64,000 bases of DNA from positions 55,344 to 119,343 of the forward strand of contig NZ_OMOR01000003.1 of the NCBI RefSeq assembly GCF_900302465.1, read 5' to 3'. Under the pieces are notes generated by a model. That model made no database searches. It saw only the letters and a list, made by a program, of their open reading frames with translations, and was not told the DNA's origin. Below are positions 34,801 to 43,256 of the stretch, in pieces. The position numbers were made by a program, and so were the translations under genes. Numbering within the stretch: position 1 is the first letter of the stretch; the number at the start of each line of letters is the position of its first letter. Source of the stretch: Ascidiaceihabitans donghaensis. Its GTDB lineage: Bacteria > Pseudomonadota > Alphaproteobacteria > Rhodobacterales > Rhodobacteraceae.

Positions 34801-37800
34801 ATTGCTCCAGACCCTGCGAATGCGGCGGAAACGACGGTTGTTACCTATACCATCAACAACCCTGTTGGCGGGGCGTCTTTGTCGAGCATCGGATTCAGTG
34901 ACGACATCACGACCAACCTAGGGGGGGCGACCGTAAACGCCTTGCCTGGCGCAAATGCCTGTGGCGCAGGAAGCAGCGTCAGCGGTTCTGGTGTGATCCA
35001 ACTGACAAGCGGTGCGTTGGCTGCTGGTGAAAACTGTAGCTTTGACGTTACGGTGAATATTCCCGCATCTGCCGCAGGCGGCAGCTTTACCAGCACAACA
35101 TCCGATCTGGTTGCCAATGGTTTGACTGCAACAAACGGGGCCACGGCATCCTTGACCGTGAATGATTTGCCGCCGACCTTTGCCAAAGCCTTTGCGCCTG
35201 CCAGCATCACTCAGGGCGGCGCATCGGTTCTGACCTATACAATCGACAACTCTGTGGCCGCCTCTGCCGCGACCGCTATGAGTTTTGCAGATGTCATGCC
35301 AGCAGGCGTGACCCTGACAACCCTCGCTTCAAACACATGTGGCGGAACGCCAGTACCCGCAGGAGACAACGCGTCGTTGGCCTTTTCCGGGGGCAGCGTC
35401 GGGGCGGGGGCATCGTGTGTCATCAGCTATAACGTCACATCCACGACAATCGGCGCAAACGGATCAACCACAGGCGCGCTGTCGACATCACTCGGCACCG
35501 CTGCGGGCGCGTCCGCAAGTTTGACTGTGACTGCCGCGCCGGTTCCAACACTTGCCAAGGCTTTCGCACCTGCATCTATCGCGCAGGGCGACATTACCCG
35601 GGTGACGTTCACCGCGGATAACTCGGCCAGTTTCCTTGACGCGGCGGCTTTCGCGTTCACCGACAACTTGCCCGCAGGCATGGCGATTGCGCCGACGCCC
35701 GGCATCACGAACACTTGCGTGGGTGGTACAGCAACCGCCGTCGCAGGCAGCGGCAGTTTCGCCTATAGCGGTGGCACCATCGCGGCTGGCACGACCTGTG
35801 CGTTGGGGGTGAATGTCCGCGCGATCACGGCAGGCGGTCTGGTTAACACAACCACCGCGCCCACATCGTCTTTGGGCACCAGCCTTGCAGCCACAGATAC
35901 GCTGACGGTGACAACGGCGCCCGCGCCAACGATTGTGACATCTTTCAGCCCGACAACTGTAGATCAGGGTGATTCATCCGTTTTGACCGTGACTTACACC
36001 AACCCGTCGCTGTTGGAGATGACGGGCGGTGCAAGCACGACCAGTTTGCCAGCCAATCTGGTGATTTCCTCAACGGCAGCAGCGCCAAGCACCACCTGTT
36101 CGGGCGCAAGTCTTGTCGCGGCAGGCGGCGGCAGCAGCTTTGCCCTAAGCGGTGTCACCCTTGCGCCAAGCGCGTCCTGTCAGGTGACCGGCACCGTTGT
36201 GGCGGGTGCCGCCACCACCTTTAACGTGACAGGCGGCGATCTGACGTCAGCGAATTTGCCAACAGGCACAGGTACAGCCGCAAGCCTGACTGCCACAGCA
36301 CCGACGCCTCCTGTCTTTGCAGGTGTCGCATCGCCAAACAGCTTTGTGCAAGGTGCCGAAACCACAGTCGTTTACACAATCACCAACACCGACAATGCGT
36401 TGGCGGCTGGCAACCTTGCCTTCAGCAAGACGATGCCAGCAGGGGCCACAATCGGAACGGGATCAACCGCTGCAACAACCTGTACAGGCGGGACGTTGAC
36501 TGCGGCCGCCGGGTCAACCAGCTTCAGCCTAAGTGGTGCCACTGCTCCGGCGCGTGGGTCGTGTACCGTCACCATTCCGTTGAAATCCATCACGGCGGGT
36601 GCGGCATCGATTGCTGCGGGCGATCTGACGTCCGACTTTGGCAACAGCGGGGCAGGGGCCGTTGGCTTTACCGTCACAGCCGCGCCATTGCCCACCTACA
36701 CAATGGTCCTGAACCCGACTTCTATCGCACAAGGCGCGGAAAGCCGCATGACCCTGACAGTGACCAATGTGTCACTGGTGGATGCCACTGGCTTTGCCTC
36801 CAGCTTGATCTTCCCGGCCGGGGTTTCCTTTTCGTCCACTCCGGATGCGACAGACAATTGTGCCAACGGCTCTGGCACCCCGGTTGCAGGCGGTGCATCG
36901 CTGGCGATCAGTGCCTTGGCAGCGGCCGAGGTATGTTCGGTGTCGTTTGACATTGTGGGAATAAATGTAGGCGACACGCTTGTGTCAACTGGCGTGCTGA
37001 CCTCATCGCTTGGTACGACTGCTGCGGCGTCTGCGACATTGAATGTGACCGCCGCAGGGGCGCCCGCAGTATCTGCATCGTTCAATCCGGCCACGGTGAT
37101 TGAAGGCAACGGGTCCACTTTGACCGTCACAATCGACAACAGTGCAAACTTAGTGGAGGCAAACACAGGCGCATTTAGCACAACATTGCCATCCAACCTG
37201 ATTGTGGCGACGCCGGCGAATGCGGGTGGATCTTGCACAGGGGCAGGGGTGACTGGCACGGTTCAAGCCACGGACGGTGGCACCACAATCGGTCTTAGCG
37301 GTGCGACAGTCGCGGCGGGCGGATCGTGTACCTACACCTATGATCTGCAAGCTGTCGTGGATGGCACCGATAACTTGTCGGTCAACTTCACCTCCAACCT
37401 TGCAGCCAGCGGGGCGGCTTTGGCCACATTGGTCACGCAAGCGGCCCCTCTGCCCACGATCGCTGCGGCCTATGCGCCTGCCACGATCACGCAAGGCAAC
37501 GTGTCGACGCTGACCTACACATTGGACAATTCCACGTCCCTGATCGCCAGCACGGGGGGCGCTTTCACGCAAACCTTGCCTGCAAATGTGGTTATCGCGG
37601 ATACGCCGAACCTGGCCACGACCTGTAGTGCAGGCGGCGGGGCAGGGACCGCAGGCAGCGGCAGCTTTGCAGGCTCCGGTCTGGGCATTGCGGCGGGGGG
37701 CAGCTGTACGGTGTCTGTGGATGTGACATCTGCCACGACCGGCACGGCGACAGCCACATCCAGCGTTCTGTCCACGGACGAAGGCAGCAGCGCCACAGGG

Positions 37801-40800
37801 GCCACAGCGTCCTTGACGGTGACTGCCGCACCGGTTCTGAGCTTTACGAAACTTTACACGCCGGACACAATCACGCAGGGTGAGACAACGACCGCGAGTT
37901 ACTCCATCTCGAACGTAGCGGGGATCGAGGCGACATCGGTGAGCTTCCTTGACAGCCTGGCGGCGGGTATTTCCATCGCTCCAACACCCAATGCGACCTC
38001 AAGCTGCGGCGGGACCGTTATTGCCACAGGCGCTAGCATAAGCCTGAACAACGCGACCATCGCGGCAGGCGCGAACTGTATTGTTGATGTGACTGTTGTG
38101 TCCACAACGGTGGCCACAACCAATCAGGCGACAGGTGATCTGACATCATCGCTTGGCAATTCGGGCACAGCGGCAGCATCGTTGACAGTGAACGCAGCCC
38201 CCGCGCCGACCTTCACGGGTGTCTTTGCCCCAACAACCATCACGCAGGGTGAAGTTGCGACGCTGACCTATACCATCGACCATTCCACGGCGTCCTTTGG
38301 TGTGGCGGGCTTGCGGTTTGAGACCTCTTTGCCTGCAGGCATGACCGTTGCGCAAACGCCAAACACGTCAACCACATGTACGGGTGGCGGGTTTGTAACC
38401 GGGGCAGGGGCGAATGCCTTTACCTTCCTTGGGGGTCAGATTGATGCGTTTGGCACATGCGACGTGTCGATAGACGTCACGGCGGTCACCGTCGGAACGC
38501 AGACCCTTGTCACAGGCGATCTGACGTCTGATCTGGGCAATTCCGGCACGGCAACGGCGGTTCTGGAGGTCACAGGCGCGCCTGTGCCTGTCTTCACCAA
38601 AGCATTTGCGGCGGCGTCTATCAGTCAGGGCGATGTGACAACGCTAACCCTGACGGTGGATGCTTCGACCAGCTTTATCGACGTTGCAGGCGTCACCTTT
38701 GCCGATCCTTTGCCGTCTGGCATGACTGTTGCGGCCACGCCGAATGCGTCCACGACCTGCGCTGCTGGGACAGTTACAGCCACGGCAGGCGCATCCAGCA
38801 TCACCTTTGCAGGTGGCACTGTGTCTGCCGCGACAAGCTGTGACATCCGCGTTGATGTGACGGCAAGCTCCACAGGCACCTACAACAACGTCACGGGGCT
38901 ATTGGGGTCTGATCTTGGATCCAGTGCGGCGGCCACGGCGTCTATTGATGTTCTGGCGGCAGCTGCCCCTGCCTTTTCCAAAGGCTACGTGCCAAGCACG
39001 ATCACGGAAAGTGGCACAAGCCGCCTGGCCTATGCCATCGACAACACCGCCAACATCGAAGCCACTGGATTGGCCTTTACCGATCTTTTGCCCGCTGGTG
39101 TGACGGTGGCGTCACCGTCCAACGCATCGACGACTTGTTCGGCCGGTAGTATCTCGGCCAGCGGTGGGTCCATCAGCTTTAGCGCGGGCACAGTTGATGC
39201 AGCGACCACCTGTGCCATCAGCGTTGATGTCACATCCGGCACAGTTGGCACCGTCAACGGCGCATCGGGTGATCTGACATCGTCGCTTGGCAATTCGGGT
39301 CCAGCGGCGGCTGCTTTGACGGTTGAGGCGGCGACAGTGCCGCTGTTCAACCAAGAATACCAACCACCCCAGATCGTGCAGGGCGCTGTGACAAACCTTG
39401 TGTTCACGGTTGATAACTCTGCCAATGCGATCACAGTGGGATCGCTTGGATTTACGGCTAATTTGCCTGCAGGCCTGACTGTGGCGGGGGGTGGTGCACG
39501 CAGTGTTATCGGCATGAACGCATCGTCGTCTTGCGGCGGCACCGTGACTGCGACGCCGGGGGCCAGTTCCGCCAGCTTTGCAGGCGGCAGCATCGCACCC
39601 GGAACAACATGTGCGGTCAGTGTTCCGCTGACATCGACAAGCGTCGGCACACCGGGCACTGTCAGTGCAACGCTGACATCTTCCGTGGGCTCAGTCGCTG
39701 CCAGCGCACCGACAACGCCTTTGGTTGTTGTTGTGAACCCCGATGGCAACGTCACCTTTGTGCAAAACAGCGATGATGACGGGACATTCACCTTTGCGTC
39801 CACAGCCGTATCGTTGAACACGTCGATTACAACATCGGGCGGCACAGGGTCGGTCGGGCCGCTGGATGTGCCGGTGGGAACTTACACCGTCACGCAAACG
39901 CGGCCTTCGGGCTTTAGCAACACAGCGCTAAGCTGTTCGGACAGCGACAGTACCGTGGATGTGGCAACGGGCGCATTGACGCTGGTGGTTGGCCCGAACG
40001 AGGCGATCACCTGCACCTACACCAGTTCAAACACCACGGCGCAAACTGTCGAAATCATCAGCGACTTTCTGGCCCGCCGGAACAACCTGATCCTGTCCAA
40101 CGGCCCCAGCAGCGGCCGTCGTATGGACCGTTTGAACCAAGGTATCGGGACATCCGAGACGTTGTCCTTCCAACGCGGCGATTTGAAAGCCATCAATCCG
40201 GTGAACTTCAACCTGCTGTCACTTGGGTCAGGCAGCTATTCTTTGTCCACGTCTTTGGCCCAAGCAGAACGCGCAGCCGTGATGTTCCAGCTGGCCAGCG
40301 ATGGCGACGACACCTACACCACGACGTTGAAAAACCGTCGTTTCGATGTGTGGTTTGAAGCCAGCTACAATGAGTTCGATGGATCAAATGGCTCTGGCGG
40401 TCACTTCGGGATTGCCTATGTGGGCGCGGATTATCTGTTTAGCGAAGACTTGTTGGCGGGCTTTCTGGTGCAATACGATACCATGGAAGACAACGGGGCG
40501 ACGTCGTCCATCAGCGGCACGGGCTGGATGGTCGGACCCTATCTCACCACACGCTTGGCGCCGAATTTGGTACTGGACGGGCGGTTGGCCTATGGCCGCT
40601 CGACCAACGACATCAGCCCGTTCAACACCTACACGGACAAGTTCGACACAGAACGCTTTCTGATAGATGTGTCCTTGTCTGGTAACTACGAGTGGGGCGA
40701 CTGGACAGTGGCCCCGAATGTCGGCTTGTCTTATATCGAAGACACGTCGGATGCTTACATCGACAGCAACAACAATCTGGTGCCGTCGGTGAAGGAATCT

Positions 40801-41109
40801 TTGGGCCAGTTGAAATTCGGTCCGACGTTCTCAACCAGCTATGTTGCGCGGAACAATCTGCAGGTGCAGCCTTCGTTTACGATCAACGGGATCTATAACT
40901 TTGGTCAGAAAACCCAAGCAACGGGCGGCATTGCTGACGGCGCAGAAGAAACCGATGGGTTCCGGGCGCGTATCGAGGCCGGTGTCAAGCTGACCAACCG
41001 TTACGGAACGCGTGTCGAACTGGGTGCCAACTACGATGGCATCGGCAAATCCGATTTCGAAGCGTGGGGCGTCAAAGCGCAGATTACGATCCCGATCGGT
41101 CGGAAATAA
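31858..41109 (+). CDS. Giant repeat surface protein (DUF11-like modules) with C-terminal outer-membrane barrel
   Basis: 3083 residues from the ATG at 31858 (AAGGGG six bases upstream). Signal peptide: residues 1-37, cleaved near AMAQ. About twenty immunoglobulin-like modules of ~110-140 residues follow, each opening with a phrase such as AFAPASITQGGASVLTYTIDNS and carrying a FxDxLPAGV...TCGGT core with a Cys pair that probably forms a disulfide; this fits DUF11/DUF7933-type adhesin repeats. Then comes a prealbumin/SpaA-like domain (GPLDVPVGTYTVTQTRPSGF) and a ~330-residue barrel starting near FLARRNNLILSNGPSSGRRMDRL, with beta strands such as FDVWFEASYNEFDGSNG. The protein ends ITIPIGRK, so the usual last aromatic residue is missing. 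It should be a long surface stalk or adhesin; the ligand is unknown. Confidence 0.88.
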   Translation: MQHISLAKALGISAHIRAFFLMILMLAGGAGAAMAQVLPSVNLSPNTIAPNGTSQMTITLNNSGSSGARELAFNLSLPSNVTLSSPAQTDCTNATLSGAAGGSTISFSGGQLPGSTSCTVQTSVTSSVANSYTIPAFNLSSDIGITTSSSTGFTVADSTASFSKSFSPSTINAGETTRLTYLIDNTSQANGVGSISFSETLPSGMTISDTPVLESTCGNATFQATVTADPGGSSVSLFANGFLPSFPALDAGASCVLAFNVSAPNPGSYVATSGSLSAGGANLGPSTATLNVVRSDLQILKTYAGIAVPDSLSRVTYTISNNSRPDDVTAIAFTDDFSTLSPALAGASINGLVSHDCGGSPALGGLQQFQYSGGTLASGASCTVVIDLFVPASAAPDTYTNQTADVTGLLSGTPISGNGSTATLTVQGGAAPTVTTSFTDAVRGGTTDYVITITNPSSATSISDIAFRTELRSGIVLTSANSTPVAGACGAGSSFTFNNGFNPPPPSDATPANFSMSGGSLGPGASCTLTVTLPIPADANSGTYSYTSDTTTATSGGSTVAVPASTASLVVTGDANLSFSKSFESGTAPGGTANLVFDLAAGAENPVTATNITFSDDLSAMLAGATANIGSASNSCGGNLTGSAGDTLISLTGASLAPGANCQITVPVSVPAAAASGTYTNTTSALTASDGTTTVTFPAASADLTVSSISIDMAISSTPVLPGSLVPAIVTLTNDDPSNAATSALFTWNVSSALSGLAAENIAAASNTCGGSLSGTTFVIFSGGTINAGSSCQIDIMLRVPAGAAEGDYGTTTGNVQASVNGASVVGNTASSRLFVETTALNVTTSFAAASVAAGGTVEVSIAIENTNTTTAATGISISDNLSNFIPGALRDNTGTANLSGCGGGGIAASDTVNITPNSIAAGGTCTIRFDVIIPAGTPPAEYTNTTSTVSGTIGGVAISGPSASASILVFSADAPSFVKTIAPDPANAAETTVVTYTINNPVGGASLSSIGFSDDITTNLGGATVNALPGANACGAGSSVSGSGVIQLTSGALAAGENCSFDVTVNIPASAAGGSFTSTTSDLVANGLTATNGATASLTVNDLPPTFAKAFAPASITQGGASVLTYTIDNSVAASAATAMSFADVMPAGVTLTTLASNTCGGTPVPAGDNASLAFSGGSVGAGASCVISYNVTSTTIGANGSTTGALSTSLGTAAGASASLTVTAAPVPTLAKAFAPASIAQGDITRVTFTADNSASFLDAAAFAFTDNLPAGMAIAPTPGITNTCVGGTATAVAGSGSFAYSGGTIAAGTTCALGVNVRAITAGGLVNTTTAPTSSLGTSLAATDTLTVTTAPAPTIVTSFSPTTVDQGDSSVLTVTYTNPSLLEMTGGASTTSLPANLVISSTAAAPSTTCSGASLVAAGGGSSFALSGVTLAPSASCQVTGTVVAGAATTFNVTGGDLTSANLPTGTGTAASLTATAPTPPVFAGVASPNSFVQGAETTVVYTITNTDNALAAGNLAFSKTMPAGATIGTGSTAATTCTGGTLTAAAGSTSFSLSGATAPARGSCTVTIPLKSITAGAASIAAGDLTSDFGNSGAGAVGFTVTAAPLPTYTMVLNPTSIAQGAESRMTLTVTNVSLVDATGFASSLIFPAGVSFSSTPDATDNCANGSGTPVAGGASLAISALAAAEVCSVSFDIVGINVGDTLVSTGVLTSSLGTTAAASATLNVTAAGAPAVSASFNPATVIEGNGSTLTVTIDNSANLVEANTGAFSTTLPSNLIVATPANAGGSCTGAGVTGTVQATDGGTTIGLSGATVAAGGSCTYTYDLQAVVDGTDNLSVNFTSNLAASGAALATLVTQAAPLPTIAAAYAPATITQGNVSTLTYTLDNSTSLIASTGGAFTQTLPANVVIADTPNLATTCSAGGGAGTAGSGSFAGSGLGIAAGGSCTVSVDVTSATTGTATATSSVLSTDEGSSATGATASLTVTAAPVLSFTKLYTPDTITQGETTTASYSISNVAGIEATSVSFLDSLAAGISIAPTPNATSSCGGTVIATGASISLNNATIAAGANCIVDVTVVSTTVATTNQATGDLTSSLGNSGTAAASLTVNAAPAPTFTGVFAPTTITQGEVATLTYTIDHSTASFGVAGLRFETSLPAGMTVAQTPNTSTTCTGGGFVTGAGANAFTFLGGQIDAFGTCDVSIDVTAVTVGTQTLVTGDLTSDLGNSGTATAVLEVTGAPVPVFTKAFAAASISQGDVTTLTLTVDASTSFIDVAGVTFADPLPSGMTVAATPNASTTCAAGTVTATAGASSITFAGGTVSAATSCDIRVDVTASSTGTYNNVTGLLGSDLGSSAAATASIDVLAAAAPAFSKGYVPSTITESGTSRLAYAIDNTANIEATGLAFTDLLPAGVTVASPSNASTTCSAGSISASGGSISFSAGTVDAATTCAISVDVTSGTVGTVNGASGDLTSSLGNSGPAAAALTVEAATVPLFNQEYQPPQIVQGAVTNLVFTVDNSANAITVGSLGFTANLPAGLTVAGGGARSVIGMNASSSCGGTVTATPGASSASFAGGSIAPGTTCAVSVPLTSTSVGTPGTVSATLTSSVGSVAASAPTTPLVVVVNPDGNVTFVQNSDDDGTFTFASTAVSLNTSITTSGGTGSVGPLDVPVGTYTVTQTRPSGFSNTALSCSDSDSTVDVATGALTLVVGPNEAITCTYTSSNTTAQTVEIISDFLARRNNLILSNGPSSGRRMDRLNQGIGTSETLSFQRGDLKAINPVNFNLLSLGSGSYSLSTSLAQAERAAVMFQLASDGDDTYTTTLKNRRFDVWFEASYNEFDGSNGSGGHFGIAYVGADYLFSEDLLAGFLVQYDTMEDNGATSSISGTGWMVGPYLTTRLAPNLVLDGRLAYGRSTNDISPFNTYTDKFDTERFLIDVSLSGNYEWGDWTVAPNVGLSYIEDTSDAYIDSNNNLVPSVKESLGQLKFGPTFSTSYVARNNLQVQPSFTINGIYNFGQKTQATGGIADGAEETDGFRARIEAGVKLTNRYGTRVELGANYDGIGKSDFEAWGVKAQITIPIGRK

Positions 41110-41117
41110 TCACGCAT

Positions 41118-41141
41118 CCAAGGGGTGTTCGCGCCCCTTGG
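41118..41141 (+). terminator. Hairpin after the giant surface-protein gene
   Basis: CCAAGGGG (41118-41125) pairs with CCCCTTGG (41134-41141) across an eight-base loop, nine bases after the stop codon. No T-run follows, so termination efficiency is uncertain. Confidence 0.5.
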
Positions 41142-41397
41142 ACCGCGGCCTGAAAACAATGTGCCTACTTTGTCCCATAATTAACATTATGGTAAATGAA
41201 TTGCGTTTGTTTGCGCCATGTCCTGTGCAGCTATAGCCCGCCAGTTCCTTTTCCAGTGTCAGCGCCATACGTTTGTAATTCCAAAGAAGTGCTGCAGATT
41301 ATCAAAAAATTCAGAATACATTTGTGTGTGAGTTCGCAATGGAAACTTTGAAAACTCCGCTTACAATCGCGCATATTCTGCGACGCTAGGAGACATC

Positions 41398-42222
41398 ATG
41401 CCCGCAAGCTACTATGCGCCAAAAGGCGGTCACCCCGGTCAGGACCAACTGCTTACGGATCGCGCCGTCTTCACGGACGCCTACGCTGTCATCCCCAAAG
41501 GCACGATGCGCGACATCGTCACCAGCTTTCTGCCCTTCTGGGACCACACGCGTCTGTGGGTTCTGTCCCGTCCCCTAAGCGGTTTTGCAGAAACTTTTTC
41601 GCAGTACATTATGGAAGTGGGCCCCGGCGGCGGGTCTGATCGGCCCGAAACCGACGCTGGCGCACAGGGCGTATTGTTTGTGGTCGAAGGCGCCGCCACG
41701 CTGGTTATGGATGGTCAAAGCCACGTTTTGACGCCCGGGGGCTACGCGTATTTGCCGGCTGGCAAACAGTGGACACTGCGCAACACGACAGACGAGATGT
41801 TGCGGTTTCACTGGATTCGCAAATCCTATGAGGCTGTTGAAGGTTTGGATCATCCTGACGTCGTTATTGCGAACGAAAACGATATAGCCCCGACCGTTAT
41901 GCCTGACACGGATGGAAAGTGGGCGACGACGCGCTTTGTTGACCCATCCGATCTGCGCCACGACATGCATGTGACCGTTGTCACGTTTGAGCCGGGGGCG
42001 GTGATCCCGTTTCTGGAAACCCACGTGATGGAACACGGGCTTTATGTGCTGGAAGGCAAGGCCGCGTATCGTCTGAACCAGGATTGGGTTGAAGTCGAGG
42101 CCGGCGATTACATGTGGCTTCGGGCGTTTTGCCCGCAAGCCTGTTATGCGGGCGGTCCCGGCAAATTCCGGTACTTGTTGTACAAGGACGTGAACCGGCA
42201 CATGGCGCTGCGGTCGGTCTAA
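41398..42222 (+). CDS. allE: (S)-ureidoglycine aminohydrolase (bicupin)
   Basis: 274 residues with two cupin domains: the first with ETFSQYIMEVGPGGGSDRPETDAGAQGVLFVVEG and LTPGGYAYLPAGKQWTLRN, the second with VVTFEPGAVIPFLETHVMEHGLYVLEGKAAYRLNQDWVEVEAGDYMWLRAFCPQACYAGG. His/Glu metal ligands (ETHVMEHG) are in the second cupin, as in plant and bacterial UGlyAH. The enzyme releases ammonia from (S)-ureidoglycine to give (S)-ureidoglycolate, late in purine breakdown. AGGAG five bases upstream supports the start. It lies beside the BHAC regulator, and ureidoglycolate is converted to glyoxylate by AllA encoded 8 kb away in the same island. Confidence 0.9.
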   Translation: MPASYYAPKGGHPGQDQLLTDRAVFTDAYAVIPKGTMRDIVTSFLPFWDHTRLWVLSRPLSGFAETFSQYIMEVGPGGGSDRPETDAGAQGVLFVVEGAATLVMDGQSHVLTPGGYAYLPAGKQWTLRNTTDEMLRFHWIRKSYEAVEGLDHPDVVIANENDIAPTVMPDTDGKWATTRFVDPSDLRHDMHVTVVTFEPGAVIPFLETHVMEHGLYVLEGKAAYRLNQDWVEVEAGDYMWLRAFCPQACYAGGPGKFRYLLYKDVNRHMALRSV

Positions 42223-42238
42223 ATCAGGACTGTCTAGA

Positions 42239-43087
42239 TCAGGATTGTGGTGTTTTCGCCGCGCCGCCGATGGCGACGGTCAGGGTTTGGGCCGCCGCCA
42301 CAACCGCTTTGCTTAGGTCTGCAATCTGTTCCAGACCAACACGCGATGTGGGACCCGAGACCGAAATACCGGCAACCGCTTCTCCGTGGACATCAAAAAC
42401 TGGCGCCGCAATGCAGCGCATTCCCAGATTGCGTTCTTCTCCGTCAATCGCGTACCCGCGAGCGCGTGTTTGCACCAGATCTTCCAGCAGCAATTGCGGT
42501 TGGGTTAAGGTAAACGTGGTGAACTGTTCAAAGGGTGCATCTGACAGGAACTTGTCGATGCGCCCTTGATCCATTTCCGACAGCAGTGCTTTTCCAATCC
42601 CCGAGGCATGCAACCGCGACAAGGTGCCCGGCGGAAAGAAGGCCCGAATGCTGGCGTGCGTTTCGACCTGACTGACAAAAAGAACATGTCCGTTTTGTTC
42701 AATGCCAAGGTTGGCGGTTTCGCCGGTGTCTTCCATCAGATTGCGCATGATGGGGCGGGCGCGATCCACCAGGCTGGTGCGTTTTAGAAACCGCGAACCG
42801 ATGATGAACGCCTGCGAACCGATGTGCCAGACCTGTTCGGTTGCATCAAATTCGACAAGGCCCCTGCCCTCTAGTGTCACCAGAACGCGATAGATCGTTG
42901 CGGGGGATTGGCCCAGATCAGTGGCAAGTCCGGTTAGGGTTTTGCCCTGTGCCTCGCTTAGAAATTCAAACACCTCCATCGCGCGATCCAGCGATTTAAT
43001 CGTGTTTTGGGCTGTTTTGTCATGCCAGTCGCGCGGACGCCCACGGGCTTTGCGACCTTGGCCGGATTCGTTGTTTTGGCTGTCCAT
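42239..43087 (-). CDS. bhcR: IclR-family regulator of the beta-hydroxyaspartate cycle (BhcR)
   Basis: 282 residues from the ATG at 43087; a GTG 12 bases upstream is also possible and no strong ribosome site distinguishes them. The N-terminal winged helix (SLDRAMEVFEFLSEAQGKTLTGLATDLGQSPATIYRVLVTLEGRGLVEF) and C-terminal IclR effector domain (MRNLMEDTGETANLGIEQNGHVLFVSQVETHASIRAFFPPGTLSRLHASGIGKALLS...GVSVSGP-type end) are complete. It is divergent from bhcA with a 170-bp intergenic region. In Paracoccus denitrificans the gene in this position, BhcR, binds glyoxylate and controls the bhc genes; the same role is inferred here from synteny. Confidence 0.88.
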   Translation of the reverse strand: MDSQNNESGQGRKARGRPRDWHDKTAQNTIKSLDRAMEVFEFLSEAQGKTLTGLATDLGQSPATIYRVLVTLEGRGLVEFDATEQVWHIGSQAFIIGSRFLKRTSLVDRARPIMRNLMEDTGETANLGIEQNGHVLFVSQVETHASIRAFFPPGTLSRLHASGIGKALLSEMDQGRIDKFLSDAPFEQFTTFTLTQPQLLLEDLVQTRARGYAIDGEERNLGMRCIAAPVFDVHGEAVAGISVSGPTSRVGLEQIADLSKAVVAAAQTLTVAIGGAAKTPQS

Positions 43088-43118
43088 CAAATGCACCACA
43101 ATATTTTTCGGAATAATA

Positions 43119-43133
43119 TTTCATCATATGAAA
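43119..43133. promoter_or_regulatory. Candidate BhcR operator in the bhcR-bhcA intergenic region
   Basis: TTTCAT-CAT-ATGAAA, a six-base-arm inverted repeat with a 3-bp spacer, in an AT-rich stretch (43100-43200) between the divergent genes. IclR proteins bind short palindromes of this type near divergent promoters. Binding is inferred only. Confidence 0.4.
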
Positions 43134-43256
43134 AATGCAAGCAACTGACAACACACAGTTATTACTATTTCTTGCCAAACGAAAAATGATTTCAAAAAAA
43201 TATCATGAAGCGATCAGGACGGGTAAAACAAGGTCAACGATGCAAAGGAGACGACA

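Noticed and set aside
41398..42222. Calling the bicupin an oxalate decarboxylase or generic cupin
   Set aside because: Length, domain spacing and the ureide-gene neighbours fit ureidoglycine aminohydrolase better.
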